Below, one piece after another: positions 37,866 to 50,872 of a DNA stretch of 64,000 bases; within the stretch, counting starts at the first letter, position 1, and each line of letters starts with the position of its first letter. A program made the translations under genes and the position numbers. The stretch lies in assembly GCA_009733575.1 (NCBI GenBank), contig ML769565.1, positions 64,713-128,712 of the forward strand. Reading direction: 5' to 3'. A model generated the notes under the pieces. That model did not search any database and was not told the DNA's origin. It saw only the letters and a list, made by a program, of their open reading frames with translations. Source of the DNA: Gymnopus androsaceus JB14. Taxonomy: Eukaryota; Basidiomycota; Agaricomycetes; Agaricales; Omphalotaceae.

Positions 37866-39653
37866 CTAAGATAAACTAGCCTCCACACTCAATCCATCCC
37901 GTTTGAACTCCTTCAAACATTCCTGCAGACCCTCGAGCATCCCTTCCCCATCTTCACCTAGATATCGAATGGAAATCTTTTGCAAACAAACACAGACTTC
38001 ATTAGCCATATTTTCCCTGGTCCCTGAAGAATTGTCCACGGCGGGTAATGAAGGCCTCCATCGCGAGCGCACGAGTTTAAGCAACATCATGGTGCAAGGC
38101 CGAATCACCAGACGAAGATCTTTCAGGCACGGGAGTAGGCACCGTTCATTGGTAGGAGCTTCGTCGTCATTATCCATATCCACTTCAGCTTCAGCTTCAT
38201 CTCCATGATCTCCCACGTAATCCGAGCTGCAAGATGCAACCAGGGATTTAAGAACCAGAGAAACATCTGGTCTACTAGTGTCTCTTTCTTGGGACTCTTC
38301 AACTTCCAGAGTTGTAACCAAGGGTACGCAGAGGAAGAGGCGAAGCAATTCGTCGGAAGTCAATGGAATGAAGTGAATACCCAGATGGATTAACCGGCTA
38401 GGCCCTCGTTCGAGCATTGAGCACAACGATGCAATATTATACGCGTCGCACTGGCTCCCCAGATCCGATAATACAAGGTGGTTAAGTTTTTGAAAAGTCA
38501 CATAGTCGAAAAAACGCAGTGGACCATTGTGAGAGAATTCCCCATATTCCATTGTGAACTTTAGCGTACTGCAGCAAATATGCGGTGGTGCCTCCCCCTC
38601 TAAAACGCGCTTCACCTCGAGAACCTGAATGTTCGGACAATGAAGGATGACTCGATACATCTCAATGGGAAACAGACGCTCCAAATTGAGAGAGGTGACA
38701 GTTGGTCGAGGGTACTCTAGGTCGAGAGGCGCTCCTGTCAACGTTAGAGATTGAAGAATCGGACAATCCACGGGAAATGATGCTACATCACCAAATTCAG
38801 AGCGAAGATTGAGAGACACTAATGCAGGGAGATGTTGTTTGCCGTTGACCAATGGTAATAAAAAGTCATCGACCATATCTGATTCCTGGGCAGCAATTTG
38901 CACATGACGCCAGCGACTGGAGTTTTCGATGGCAATCAAGGACGAAAACAAGTCGTCATCGTCGTGTGATTGAGGGTGAAAATCGTCAATTTGAAAGTCG
39001 ATTGGATGTAAACGCGAGCGTTCAAGGAAGACTTTGAACAGAGATGGAGTGGAGGGGTTGTCGAGTGCTTTAGACCCAAAAGAAGACCATAACGCGGGCA
39101 TCGAAGTCACCAAGTTATACCATCTGATGCATACTCCACTAACTGCCAGAGTCGGAAGTTGCTTTTCGGCTTCGGATATGATACAGTTAATGCCTATATC
39201 ACCACAACAGATGTATTTGAAGATTTCGCCCAAAAGTTCCAAGGGAAGCTTGTGTATGGGAGACATTATTGAGCGAATCCCTGCCATGTACGCCTCAAGG
39301 AGGTCTCGTTGCGCCTCTAGTTCCCTCGACAAGCTCTGTAATCGATGAAGCTCCGACTAACAGCGGTCCATGTCTTTCTGCGCGTCATCTAATAGCTTGG
39401 AATAGACTTCCCGTTCCGGCCCATCAGGAGACTTTCCTGATCGGACACGACGTGTGGTTTCGTCGTATTTGAGCTCCTGCAAGTCCAACTGGAACAAATC
39501 ACCACACTTGACGCACAGACGGGTCGAAAGAGGATTTTTAGGCCAGATATACTGGGCAACTGAGCTTCTGTAGAAGCTTTCTGTACAAAGGTGAGCAACA
39601 AAAAGTGTAAAGTCATCGCTCAGAATCATACCATCGAGGCTAGCCATTGGCAA
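37866..39653 (-). CDS. F-box protein with coiled-coil lead, interrupted by one TAG
   Basis: From M at 39653: TESFYRSSVAQYIWPKNP, CVKCGDLFQLDLQELKYDET, LDDAQKDMDRC, then in the same frame TAG (39357-39359), then SELHRLQSLSRELEAQRDLL, F-box (SPIHKLPLELLGEIFKYICC), SGVCIRWYNLVTSMPALWSS and a long LRR-like C-terminal half ending at 37866. F-box proteins recruit substrates to SCF ubiquitin ligases. The TAG may be a nonsense mutation. Alternatively it is the 3' end of a 51-nt phase-0 intron (GTCTATTCC...CTGTTAG), since TTAG would be a legal acceptor. The pseudogene copy at 13.5-14.9 kb has CAG here. If translated only from the later ATG at 39332, a 488-residue protein results. Confidence 0.75.
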
Positions 39654-39659
39654 AGCTGG

Positions 39660-41358
39660 GCGCTTAAATAAATAGTTCGTTCTTTCCTTCTACGGCAACG
39701 CCTAAATCATGCACGAAAAACACTGACGGCGAACCTCTGGGAGAAATCCAATTAGATCTTAGAGTTTTCTGAAGACTAGTCAGTGGAATTATCCAGTCAG
39801 TATAATTCGGTCGACGAAAAAAGAAAACTTTGTTTCTTCTAGAATCCAGAAACAATAGACGGAACTTTTTCAGCTCACCTGCATGCTCATGCTAGTATAA
39901 TGCTCTCTCGTCGGAGGAAGATCCAAAGATAAACATTGCTCCGATGCTAAGTATTGATCTCACAAGTCTCCAAGTCTTCTCGCTGTAATTCTGATCAGCC
40001 ACGAACACTTCTTGCCAAAGAGTCCGCCCAATCTTCGCTCAATCTCTCGGAATTCGACGCATACTTCCCTCCAAAAAAGAAAGTAGTAACTCCGCAGAGT
40101 CCGAGTCCATTTCTGGCTGAGTGAAGCTCATATTTTTTTCATTACCCAGCTTTGGACGCAGATTCCAGTCGGTCAGTCCCTCTGCTTCTTCCTCCTGATG
40201 AGCAGTCTTCAACAGAACTACTACGATAATTAATTCGTGCTTCTGTTTTTCTCATAGCGAAGATTCAGGTCCCGGGAAGTTTGTAAGTAGACTCTCGTAC
40301 TTTTCGAGGAGAGTCGAAGTAGTCGCTCCAACGAAGATTAGATTCAAGTTGATCTCCATGCCCATTCATATGCCAGAAATTAGAATCTCAAGTCATCTTT
40401 GACTACTGATAAACGATAGCCTCATTAGCATAGATCCAGATTTATCAGGTAACTCTCCTTCATTCATCGTTTCAAATTATCTAATTATCACTGTAATAAT
40501 GCCCTCAACGGTCCCGGATGATGGATCGCTGAGTCTCTGGCGTCGAACCAAACATCCCAGAGTCCAAGAATCCAGTGACGACTTTTGCGGGCCTGCTAGA
40601 AACTGAGGCCGAAAGGTGAGTACGAAGCTATATTTGACTACTTACTTACTAATGGTGTACTTGCGGGATCGGACTCGTCATGAATCCAGTCATGATCACT
40701 AATTAATCAGTCTCTATAGCTTACTGGACTCGCCTAATAATATCTCAACGAGCGAGCTTTGTGGAAGCCCAAATATTGGCGTAAATCATAAATCAATGAC
40801 CTACGTAGGGGTTACGGTACCGCTCCAAGATTGAAGAAAACCCGCCTAGCCGTGTATGGATATCTCCAGGATATGTAAATGCAACAAGCTCAATGTTGAG
40901 CGGGATATGTTCTCCGCAACCGCGGCTATATACATAGTACGGCAGAGTCCAGACAGCAGTGCTTCATTCCACCCATCTCCGTCTCCATAATATCTATCTG
41001 ACAGCGCTGTTTCAGCCAGAACAGACACGGTGAGATCCGGGGAGGGCAGAGAGCTCGAGGTATGAGAGGACAGAGGGCATTTGACTGTAGGCTATTGTAG
41101 TAGGCCATGTATGACATCTTCTGGAAAGTTTATCGCTATATGGTAGTTAGGGTGTAGAGTGATTACTTCATTTTTGGAGGCGTGGAAAGTTGCCTCTCAC
41201 CAACACAGTTCTACATAAACTCTCTCAAGTCTACACTCTTTTTTTTCTGTTTTTCTTTTCCCGGTATTTGTGTGAGTCATTTTAATGTTGAAAAAGCCTC
41301 GAGGCCTTTGACCAATTCCCTCGTGGCATCCTCTCCAGAACCACGCCGAGTGCCGTTC
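39660..41358. other. intergenic region between divergent F-box and kinase genes
   Basis: No gene supported. Should hold both promoters. Contains several ccgagtcc-like short repeats around 40.0-40.6 kb; nothing else recognised. Confidence 0.5.
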
Positions 41359-44300
41359 ATGCCCAGCACGGTTGCAGCTCGACGACCAGGAAGCAGCAGC
41401 ATTAGCTCGCAGAAAGTTACCACCGGCCGTAGCAGTACTGCACCCCGCAGAAGCTCGTCTCTGAGGAAAGCGAAGGCCGCAAAGAGCGTCTCTTCGGCGT
41501 TGACTTTTGAAGAGCCAGAGTCTACAGTTTTCATCGATCGCGAGATGCTCAAGAATCAGCATATGGACACTGCTCCTTCTCGCAGGGGCCCTGTGCGGAT
41601 CGACCAAGATGGGCCCTGGAGTGTTAGTGTAGCGGAAAGTCCGCACGACTCGCGCTCATATAGCTTATACATAAAGAGCAAGTCGAACCACTGTCTTTTT
41701 GCTTTTATCTGACGTTTCTTTGTAGCCCCGACTCACAATCTCACTCTCACCAGAACAGCAATGGAAATCATCGAGCTTGACCACAAGCTCCACGATTCCA
41801 TTCTGTCCACTTCCAAACTCCCTACTTTGCCTTTGGATCCAGCTTCAGTTCCCGCTGTACCCAAACGCAAATCTGCCTTTCTCAATACTCTTTCCAGACT
41901 CGCTTCTCCTACTTCCTCCAAACGTTCTACTACGAACAGCAGCGCGGCCGCATCACCTTCTGTTGAACAGAATGATCCCTTTGTATCGTTTACGGCGTCC
42001 AGCGCGCTACTCAATGCATCACTCCCTGCTCCATCTGCAACCAGTACCGCCCTCGCTGCCTACTTAACTACCCTCTCGAATCTTCAACCAGTCCGTCAGG
42101 CTAGAGCCTGGAAACGTTTTGTCCGGGTAAGGACCGACGATTTAGAGAGCACACGAGTCGAAAGGGCTATTAAGCGTGTTAGATCCGATTTGGCTGCGCA
42201 TGTTGGTGGGTCCAAGGAGAAGAAGGATCGAGGCAGGATGAATAGGTTGATTGAGACTCTGACCGCGGATAAGCAGGGCGAGGAGGAGCAGGAGCAAGAG
42301 CAAGAGGTTGATCCCGAGGAAAAGACTGAAAGCCCGGTCAAGGAATTACCTGATGTTCCTGAACCTAAACCAGAATCTGGTCCGCCTCCAGAAGATGCTA
42401 AACCCGCACCCGCACCCGCACCTGCACCCGAACCTGCACCCGAACCCACACCCACCACGACGGCTAAACCTACCGCAACTCCAGTCGTCGTAGACCTCAC
42501 CTCGACTCCTCGTGCAAGCGAGGACGAGCCACGTACCCCATCTGCCTCTACCCCTACTTCCGAACCTCCTCCTCCCAACCGCATGCCATTGCCTAGGTCC
42601 CAGTCCGCCGACCCTGACCGTCGCATGTCGCGCGCGTATCACTCCTCTGTAACCGAAGGCAACCTCTCCTCCTCCCAAACAGAAACAGGCGATGAATCCT
42701 CGAGTATCTCCACTGCCGCTCGTAGCGTCAGTAAATCTGGCAGAAGAAAGAAACGCAAGGAGACGGCTTCTTCCTCCGACCTCGGCAGCCTCTTCATCTG
42801 CATCCAAGAAAAAATCCCAGCGCAAAGTCAACGTAAACGACTTTGACATGCTTCGTGTGTTGGGTAAAGGTTGTGCGGGGAAAGTCTTGCTCGTGAGACA
42901 TCGAGCGACGAGTGATTTGTATGCTATGAAGGCTATCACCAAGAGGCATGTCTTGGCGCATCAGGAGCTGCAGCATACCTTGACCGAGCAGGCGGTATTG
43001 AAGAGGATGGCCGCAGGTAGATGAGAATGGGAACGGGAATGTGCCCAATGGAGGAGTGAAGGATCCCTTTGTGGTCAAGCTCTGGTGGAGTTTTCACGAT
43101 AAGGAGAATCTGTTCCTAGTTATGGACTTTCACCCTGGCGGTGATCTCGCGACACAACTCGCCAGATGGGGTCGTCTAGGCCGCGATCGCGCTAGGTTCT
43201 ACGCCGCCGAGATCGTCGAGGGCGTTGAAGGCCTCCATGCAGCCGGTGTCATCTACCGTGACCTGAAACCTGAAAATATACTCATTGGTGCAGATGGCCA
43301 TATTGTCTTGACGGACTTTGGGCTATCAAAGGAATTTCCGAGGCGGAGAGACGCGGTTACTGCTCCGTCTACGCCGTCGGCTGGTGCGCAAGCACCGTGG
43401 ATGAAGGATGGTGCTGGTGGTGCTGGGGATCCGGCGTCTCCGGCGTCGACAACGGATATGACGACGACGTTTTGTGGGACGGCAGAGTATCTCGCCCCAG
43501 AGGTAATCCAGGCGCTGCCGTATAGTTATGAGATCGATTGGTGGAGCTTTGGGACGATGTTGTATGAGATGTTGACTGGGATTACCCCATTCTGGGCCAA
43601 CAACCATTCGGATATGTATGTTCGAGTGCTGCAGGACGAGTTGCAGTTCCCTGATGATAGGGCTATGGATCAAGATACCAAGAGTTTGATTCGAGGGCTC
43701 CTTCAACGCAACCCAGCTCTTAGAATATGCGAACCACGGATAAAGAAGCATCCTTATTTCTCCATGATGTGAGTACTAGTAGCAATTTTGCGTTATCTCC
43801 CTGTACTCATCGTGTTCACAGAGACTGGTCTCATGTGTTTTATAAACGCTATATACCCCCGTATATCCCACCAATCGACCCTTCCAACGCCAGCGATACA
43901 CAAAACTTTGACGACACCTTCCTGGACATGGAGCCCGTTCTCGACGACGCGGACAACGACAACGAGAACGGGAACAACACCGATACCGATCAGGATCAGG
44001 ATCAAGACTTGCAAGAGAATACCGATACTGACCGTACCGATGGGGAGGAAACCAACACTACGCCGTCGCAATCTCGGAGCTCTTCGATCCATCCGACTTC
44101 GCGCAAGTCCCAGGCAGAAGAAGATGATTCGGTGGATGTGTTTGATGGATATTCGTTCAAGGGGAGACATTCGGTGTTGATCGATGATGAGGAGGATCAG
44201 GAGGAGGAAGAGTCTGAGGAGGAGGAAACGGATGAGGAGGAGGAGGAAGAGGATGTTGATATTTCTAGTGCTGTGCTTGGGGATCTTTCTCCTCCTCCTC

Positions 44301-45418
44301 CGACTGCCACTGTGCCTGTGGCTGCTGAGGTTCCGGTAGAAATTCAGGGAGAAGCAGAAGAAGAGGAGGAAGAAGAGTTGCCTGAGCCCAAGACACCGGA
44401 AGCTCGTCCTAAAGCTTTACCCGATCATACCGACGATGTTGTAGCTCCCCCAACCGCCACGCCATCGCAAGTGCCCTCTGCTGCTCCCCCCTCCGAGGTA
44501 CCAGCAACCGTCACTGAAGTTGAAGCCAAACCACGGAAAAGCAAGGAACTATCTTCTTCCGAGTCGTCTGTTCCTGCTCCTCCTCTTCCCGACAAGCCCA
44601 AACCAGCGGCGCCTCCAGCCAAAACACAACCCGCCAAAGGTCACGGTCTTCGTCCTCCTCCTCGTCGCAAAGAACGTTCAGGCGTTCCCGCATTAGACCG
44701 GTACCTTTCCGATGGTCCTGATGAGACAGAGGTTACCGAGCGCGATGACGAGGACGGGGACGAAGACGATGATGATTGGGACTTTATTGAGGCTGACGGA
44801 GGTGAAGATCGTAATGGGGCCAAGGGCACCAGTCTATTCGCCCGCGGTGTCGTTGATCGATATCGTCTGGCTGTTTTCAGGAAGGCGTCGACTCCTAGTC
44901 GCTAGTGGTACCATGTCGCGCTCCGTTTCAGGCATGTCCGTGTCCAAAGCTTCCGATGGTGCTGCGACCCCGGAAGCGTCACCTAGTCCTTCCATTCGCT
45001 AGAGGCAGAACTCAGGGTGGTGGTCTTACGTTCAGAAAGACACCTCGACAGTTTTTACGCCCCAAGTCGCCCCCACCTTCCTCGTTCTCTTCAAAGTCGG
45101 GCAAGTCACTGAATCATTCCAACTCGGGTACGATAGTGAGCTCTTCATCGTCGAATGGGCTGTTGACGCCGGCGACTTCGACTTCTGCTACGATGCTAGC
45201 GTCATCGCCGTCCCTCAAGTCGAAAGAGTCTGCGGTCTCGGTTGGCTGCTCAGAGTCATTCTTCGGATACGTCTGCGAACGGCGATGCTCCAGCAGATCA
45301 GCTCGTTGAAGAGCCGGAGAAGCAGAAGAATAAAAAGTTGAAAAAGTACAAGGAGAATGCTGAGAAGGTGTTTTCGATCTTCTCAAACTCCCCCCGACAG
45401 CCCTCGCATCCTTCATAA
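41359..45418 (+). CDS. AGC-family Ser/Thr kinase with PX-like N-terminus; frame changes
   Basis: N-terminal exon from MPSTVAARRPGSSS; GC-AG intron 41678-41725; PX-like region (LTLTRTAMEIIELDHKLHDS, RAWKRFVRVRTDDLES). Kinase: VLGKGCAGKVLLVRH, YAMKAITKRHV, YRDLKPENIL, LTDFGLSKEF, GTAEYLAPEVIQ, DWWSFGTMLYEMLTG, an insert between DFG and the activation-loop FCGTAEYLAPE, then intron 43769-43821 and the tail DWSHVFYKRYIPPYIPPIDP. It ends in a long acidic/Pro-rich tail with DDDDWDFIEADGGED, GAKGTSLFARGVVDRYRLAV and KYKENAEKVFSIFSNSP (TAA 45416-45418). Similar to Sck/S6K-like kinases of mushrooms. To read it through, the frame must step +1 near 42780, 43018, 44915, 45003 and 45240. Confidence 0.8.
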
Positions 45419-46404
45419 AAACGGACTAACTATATTGCTATACTTGCCATTCCACTAGATTGACTGCTCGTTATATTCGTATTTCATCTCTTTTCGCTGT
45501 CTTGCCATTAATCGCTCTGCTTTCCCTTTTTTTTGTCGTGATCACGGAAATTCCTTCTTTTTTCTTCAGAATTAAAATCAAGCAATCAATACTTATCTCC
45601 TGTATGCATCTCTCTACCTCTATTACCTTATGCACCTCCCAGATGGACTAGTAGCCTTATATATGGCGGCGACAATTGCACATTATTTGTCATACCCAAA
45701 CACGTTCTTTTAGAATGGTCGACTCGTTTTTTCTTAATATTTTTTTGCTACTTCTAGGATGTTTTGCGGATTACTATTCTTTCAGACCGGTCCACGTACA
45801 CGCGTACGATATCTGCTTCTGCCGGTCCTTACTTGTATCGTTTTAGGTGTTTGAAATCAATATACATAGATAGTTCTAATGCGCTTTCAAAAAAAAAAAA
45901 TGTACTGTATAATTGCAGTTGCTGTAACTTTAGGTTATGTATCATCCCCTACAAGTTAAGTTGAGCTGGTGAGCTGGTGTCGTGGGTGAGAAGGCTTGCG
46001 TGCCATATTTTGTCTGAAGACCTGTTGAGACATTAGACTGAGAATTAAGACGAAACATACCTGCTTTGTATATCCGCAACTATTGAACGCAGCTGAAATA
46101 GTGGTCTGGCATACTAGTACACATCATGGGCCTGCAGCTCCCAAAGGTATGCTTAATAGACGCCTTGAGAAACTACGCCCAATACAAACGAGAACTCAAA
46201 GATGGTCTCATACCATAATTTCTATCAGTCTCAGCTTTCTCGGATGTCTCTAGAGATCCTTGAGATATTTCCTGTCCTCTTGAACCTGTTTGCTAGCTGA
46301 CTCCGAGTGCTTCTACTATTGCAAGTTGATTGCAAGAGAGAAGTTGGTCGGGAGAAGGACAATCAGTGGGCATACGAAGAGAGATCTAGATTACATCAGC
46401 ACTT
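45419..46404. other. intergenic, nothing recognised
   Basis: 3' flank of the kinase gene; T-rich, no gene supported. Confidence 0.5.
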
Positions 46405-46580
46405 TCACAGGTGTATGGAGGTATGGTACCATACACTCCATACAAATTCCATACATGATTATGATGTATGGCCACTACGGCGTCGCAAAGTTTCCATACG
46501 CAGTGTATGGCACCTTCCATACTATCTCCATACAGTAGTGTCCCATACATAATGATAATATCCCAGTCCATACATTCACT
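46405..46580. repeat. cluster of tccatac / gtatgga motifs in both orientations
   Basis: About a dozen occurrences of ccatac or its complement within 175 bp, giving many possible small hairpins. A related cluster with gtatggga/tcccatac lies at about 47735-47835. Resembles the interiors of CATCAG elements, but without their termini. Confidence 0.5.
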
Positions 46581-46712
46581 TACTAGTACCCGTACACATT
46601 TTATAATCAAACATCGTGAAATTCATGTAAAAAAAGCTACATGGAGGGTGTAATACAAGCTACGAAATGAGATACAATGCCCTCATAAAGCTCCAGTGAA
46701 ATGAGGCCACTT

Positions 46713-46852
46713 GAGCATTGAAAACCACAAATATGGAGCTTGTTGCCGCAGTGGGAATCGACTCGGAAAAGTGTACTACACAGAGCACTGAAAACCACAA
46801 ATATGGAGCTTGTTGCCGCAGTGGGAATCGACTCGGAAAAGTATACTACACA
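46713..46852. repeat. 70-bp tandem duplication, two copies
   Basis: Units 46713-46782 and 46783-46852 differ at only about two positions; both contain ttgttgccgcagtgggaat. The near identity implies a recent duplication. No gene function seen. Confidence 0.85.
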
Positions 46853-47980
46853 ACTCTACTAAGTATCAATGTCAGTAAGCAGACTGAGCTCAGCAATTTG
46901 ATCCGACTCACTCACTGTGACCCAAACCAACAATTTTCGACTCGCGATGTTAGAACTAAATCAGAAAAGCAAAAGATCAACTTCAAGAAAGATAAGAATT
47001 GTAGTACACTCACCTAATCGGAGTTGACGGACTCATCAGATGTTATCCAGTATCGTAACAAGTGAATCTCACCGCTGCTTAGCTGCATACACTGCCGTTC
47101 CGTCGAAACAAGTTGAGCCCAAAATTTAGCTACCTTTGCTGAGAATTGCGGCTTTTCTAACCCCAAAATTACGTTGTCTCAAGGTATTGATTGAGGCTGG
47201 TAAAGATAAATGTAATCGTTAGAAGAGCATAGAAAAAGATTAGAAATGGTTACTGCACCTCAAAAGATTACAGAAAACATAGGAAAACCAAAGATTAAAG
47301 AGACGATGCTCCCATATACAAGACTGAAGATGAAGATGAAAAGTGAAGAAAGGAAAAATGAGCATCGAAGGATGCACGTGCAACTATATAGCTGCGGAGT
47401 TTGAAACTCGGAGTTTGAATTGACTTGAGGGTTTTCATGAATTTCCTCACTCGGGCTGCTGCATCATTTGAACCGTTGCAACTCAGTAAATAATTTCTAG
47501 TCCTTTGCAACTGTTACAAACATGGAACGAATATAATGATACTGAGTTGAATGCAAAATCTCAGTGTGATGTGCCACCGTGACAATGCCACAATGCAATG
47601 TACTTCCTGTGCATTGCAATCATTGCAATGCACAGTGTTGGTGTGTGATTAATGTACTTAGATTGGAACTTGAAAGATTTGCCAAGAGGATGATAGGATT
47701 ATATTAATTTTCTATAAACCTGCCAGGCCTCTATCATGTATGGGAATTGTATGGGAGATTCCTCGAGTTTTGCTATGGGTGAGTATAGATGTATAGATTC
47801 CATACATGCCATACTTCCCATAGCACTCATACTTTTGCGAAACTGCTGATGTATTGGATACTATTGCATTTTGGAGGTATGGTGTAAGTATAATATAAAG
47901 AACAAACTAAGTACTGTATGTCATAAACATATCTAGAGTAGCTGAATTAAAGTCCACAATGACGAAAGCTGCGCTACAGA
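46853..47980. other. intergenic with short repeats
   Basis: No gene supported; includes the gtatggga cluster near 47.8 kb and gcattgcaatg-type short repeats near 47.6 kb. Confidence 0.45.
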
Positions 47981-49258
47981 TCACAAATTTGACAAAATTT
48001 CTTCAACCCAACACCTCATTTCTCTACTATTCACTGTCACCGTATTTCCCGGCAAGAAACCAGATGCAGGCATTTCGGTAGGAAGAAGGAAGTCCATAGC
48101 ATCAAGCGTAAGAGCGGGGAGGAGATGAAGATTATTCCTTTCAAACTTCCCACCTTGGTTGGGAACACTGTAAGGAACATCGGTCTGGGAGTTGAGTTTC
48201 CAAACAGCATACTCAACTTTGGCAGCAAATGTCACAGTCTTGGGCCAGACTTTGACAATGATAACTGTTAGTACCTGTGATCAGATAATCAGACTGAGGG
48301 TAGCAACTCCAAGGGTAGACATGTTTTTATAAGTTTAGGCGAACTTACAGAAAACACTCAAAGATGCCCAATCAGGAAATCTCCGCACTTATTGGGAAAC
48401 TTACATAAAACTTATGGAAATGATCTGTAAAGTTCTTTTCATAAGTTCTGCTTAAGTTCGTCAACAAGTTCTGAAACTTCCTGATTAGGCAAATTTCGTG
48501 TGTTCACCGTCTGTTGGACAAACTTGTAGAAATATGCATGCAGCGACTCACCTGATTCCCGAACTTTGTCAGCCACTCCTTAGCATCCCTTTCCAACTCT
48601 GTCATTGACTCTGAAACACCAACTTCAATAATCACACTAGGTAGCTTGTTTCTACGTCCGCATGGGTAGCCAGACCAATCGGGCTCTTTTCCAGCTCGTT
48701 GATATTGCTGCTCTGAAAGAATAGACATGAGTGATGAGTAGCAAAGAGGTCAAAATGTGGACATACTACCATCGCCAGAAGGATAGAAGAGATCGGTAAA
48801 TGCTGGATTAACCAGTGCTCCCGACAAGATGATTGCTGCTCCAAGTCCAGACAATGCCACACCTTGAGCTGTGGTGGGCATCTGCACCTTGACGCGGAAC
48901 GTTCCCGGAAAGAACGTAACCCTGGCAAGAAAGTGATTTGAGAAGACAAGAAAGAAGAAGGGAGGTAAATGTAATGAATACCTCAGCCTGCTACGGTAAG
49001 GCAATGTATCCAATTTCACTAATAGCATGCTGACAAAGTCCTCTTGCTCAGGTACATTCAGCTCCACAAATCCTGTAACGTTCTGCGTCAAGAGCCTTTC
49101 GATGCGCGACTTTAAAAGATCGAAACTAGAACTTGAAAGAGTTTCAGAAAAAAAAGGCCAATAACATCTGACATATTGACACACCTGATTAGGCTGCCAG
49201 AGGTAACGGTTCTTGAGAAAGATGTGTCTAAATCTTCATAACCGTAGACCGCAGCCAT
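47981..49258 (-). CDS. PD-(D/E)XK-like hypothetical protein
   Basis: ATG at 49258 (MAAVYGYEDLDTSFSR). In-phase exons give FDLLKSRIERLLTQNV, FVELNVPEQEDFVSMLLVK, FPGTFRVKVQMPTTAQG, EPDWSGYPCGRRNKLPSVII, EVGVSESMTELERDAKEWLT, then VTFAAKVEYAVWKLNSQTD and FLPGNTVTVNSREMRCWVEE before the stop at 47981. The core PSVIIEVGVSES...L..DAKEWLT matches a family of agaricomycete hypothetical proteins thought to have a restriction-endonuclease-like fold (E of IIEVG as candidate acidic residue). About five introns of 50-70 nt with consistent phases. It appears intact. Function unknown; the fold assignment is from pattern memory only. Confidence 0.6.
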
Positions 49259-49333
49259 CCTATATCCTATACTTAAAATGAAGACGGGGTGCTTGATTTC
49301 AAAGTCCGCTATTTAGCTAATCATTGGTCAGCT

Positions 49334-49871
49334 GCTTACAGCATTTTCCGAAAACCTTGGCATGCGCCAACTTTTTTTCAGAAATAAATATTCCGTAATC
49401 TCATTCAATTCACAGCCATGGAAACGCTCCCATCACTGCTCGGATGGGCTCGGATGGGCTTCCGGGCACACCACTGCTTGCTTACTCTTACTGCCCAATT
49501 ACTGCCTATCTAAAATAGCAATACCAAGTAATGCGAGGGCCTCATTAGCAATTGAAGTGAAGCAAATGGGCCTGGTACTGTGGGCTTGGTACTGGATAGA
49601 TAGATAAATTACATGGTGCAATCTCGGGACATCGCATCTGAGAGGTCCCAAATGGAAACTGCCGGCATCATACACCAGCACAATTAGCCCAACACCGTGA
49701 CTCAATGGAATGGGTAGGTGTTTGAGGCCAATGCAAACATGAAAGCCAGCGTAGGCCCAGAAATGAAGCATAAGCGCTTTGGTTGAGCGCGCACCTAAGG
49801 CCTGTCATTACGAAATATTTAATTTTGGAAAAAGTTGGCGCATGCCAAGGTTTTCGGAAAATGCTGTAAGC
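49334..49871. mobile_element. MITE-like element with about 60-bp TIRs, 538 bp
   Basis: The left end gcttacagcattttccgaaa and its complement at the right end (ttttcggaaaatgctgtaag) continue matching through the ccttggcatgcgccaac block for about 60 bp. The interior has no supported gene. No clear target duplication. Confidence 0.7.
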
Positions 49872-50872
49872 GCCACAGCGTAGAACGTGCTTCAGTATAC
49901 CTAGGCGCCACAGGCAGGAACCCCCAGTGCTCCACGCAGTGGCCGTCGCGGCCGGCGCCGCAATCTGACCTTCAAATCTATACTGTAGTTTCATGAAAAC
50001 ACTATTGGTAGTGCTGTCCTGAGCACTGGATTAAAGTCTCTACTTCAGACACCCACTTATGATTCTGGCAGACAGTTCAGAGCAGTTTGTGTGAAATTTT
50101 TGGTTGGAACTACTTAATTTAAGGCAAATAAAGGAGAAATGTAGTTAATCTGACATGAGATAAAACACTTAATCTATGCAAGTAAAAGTTAATCCTTCAA
50201 GAGCCCAATGCAGAGTGACAAGACATACATGTATTATGGAGTGAGTGAGACAACTTTAAGCAGGATGTCAGCAAGTGAGTATAAGGGAGAAACCCTTACA
50301 GTACAAGTTTCTGTCCAGCATGGTTTACTCTTAAATTTCATTTATTCTATTCATTGTTGGATTTGATTTTTTGCTGAGTGCTGTTGCTTGCCATGGCCTT
50401 AGATTGGAAATATTAATTTACCATATATAAGCCTGTTTGTAGTACATACATTGACCCCCCCCCCATCTGTTTGCCTCCCGACTCCCACTACGAGGCTCAA
50501 ATGGAATATATTGTTTGATGCTGCCTTCTCTTGAGTGATGTCAAACCCATGTATCCCAACATTGATCCTTCATAAATTTTTGAATCAATGCCTCTGTATT
50601 TGCATGTTATATTCTGTCCTCATACTATCAATGTACCAGTAAATGCACTCAAAATTAAAAAATGCCCATACTGAAAAACTTTTGTAAAAGTGTCCTCAAG
50701 CTTGGTAGTATATTAGAATATACCTTAATATTTGTAATTCCAGAATTTGGTGATTTCAGAGAATGTTCAAGTGTTACCAGGATGAATCCAAGATGCATCA
50801 CAAATTGACTTGCAATGCACTCTGATTTTGGCAGTCTCTGGCAATTGCTGTAAGTGCATTTCCAATGTTCTT
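49872..50872. other. intergenic, nothing recognised
   Basis: AT-rich spacer between two transpos­on-like elements; a run of C at about 50456-50464. Confidence 0.45.

Noticed and set aside
43793..44170. Minus-strand and alternate-frame ORFs within the kinase tail
   Set aside because: Open only because of biased acidic/Ser codons of the real frame.
46713..46852. 70-bp tandem units considered as a tRNA-like or snRNA gene pair
   Set aside because: No cloverleaf and no conserved box elements; treated as a plain duplication.
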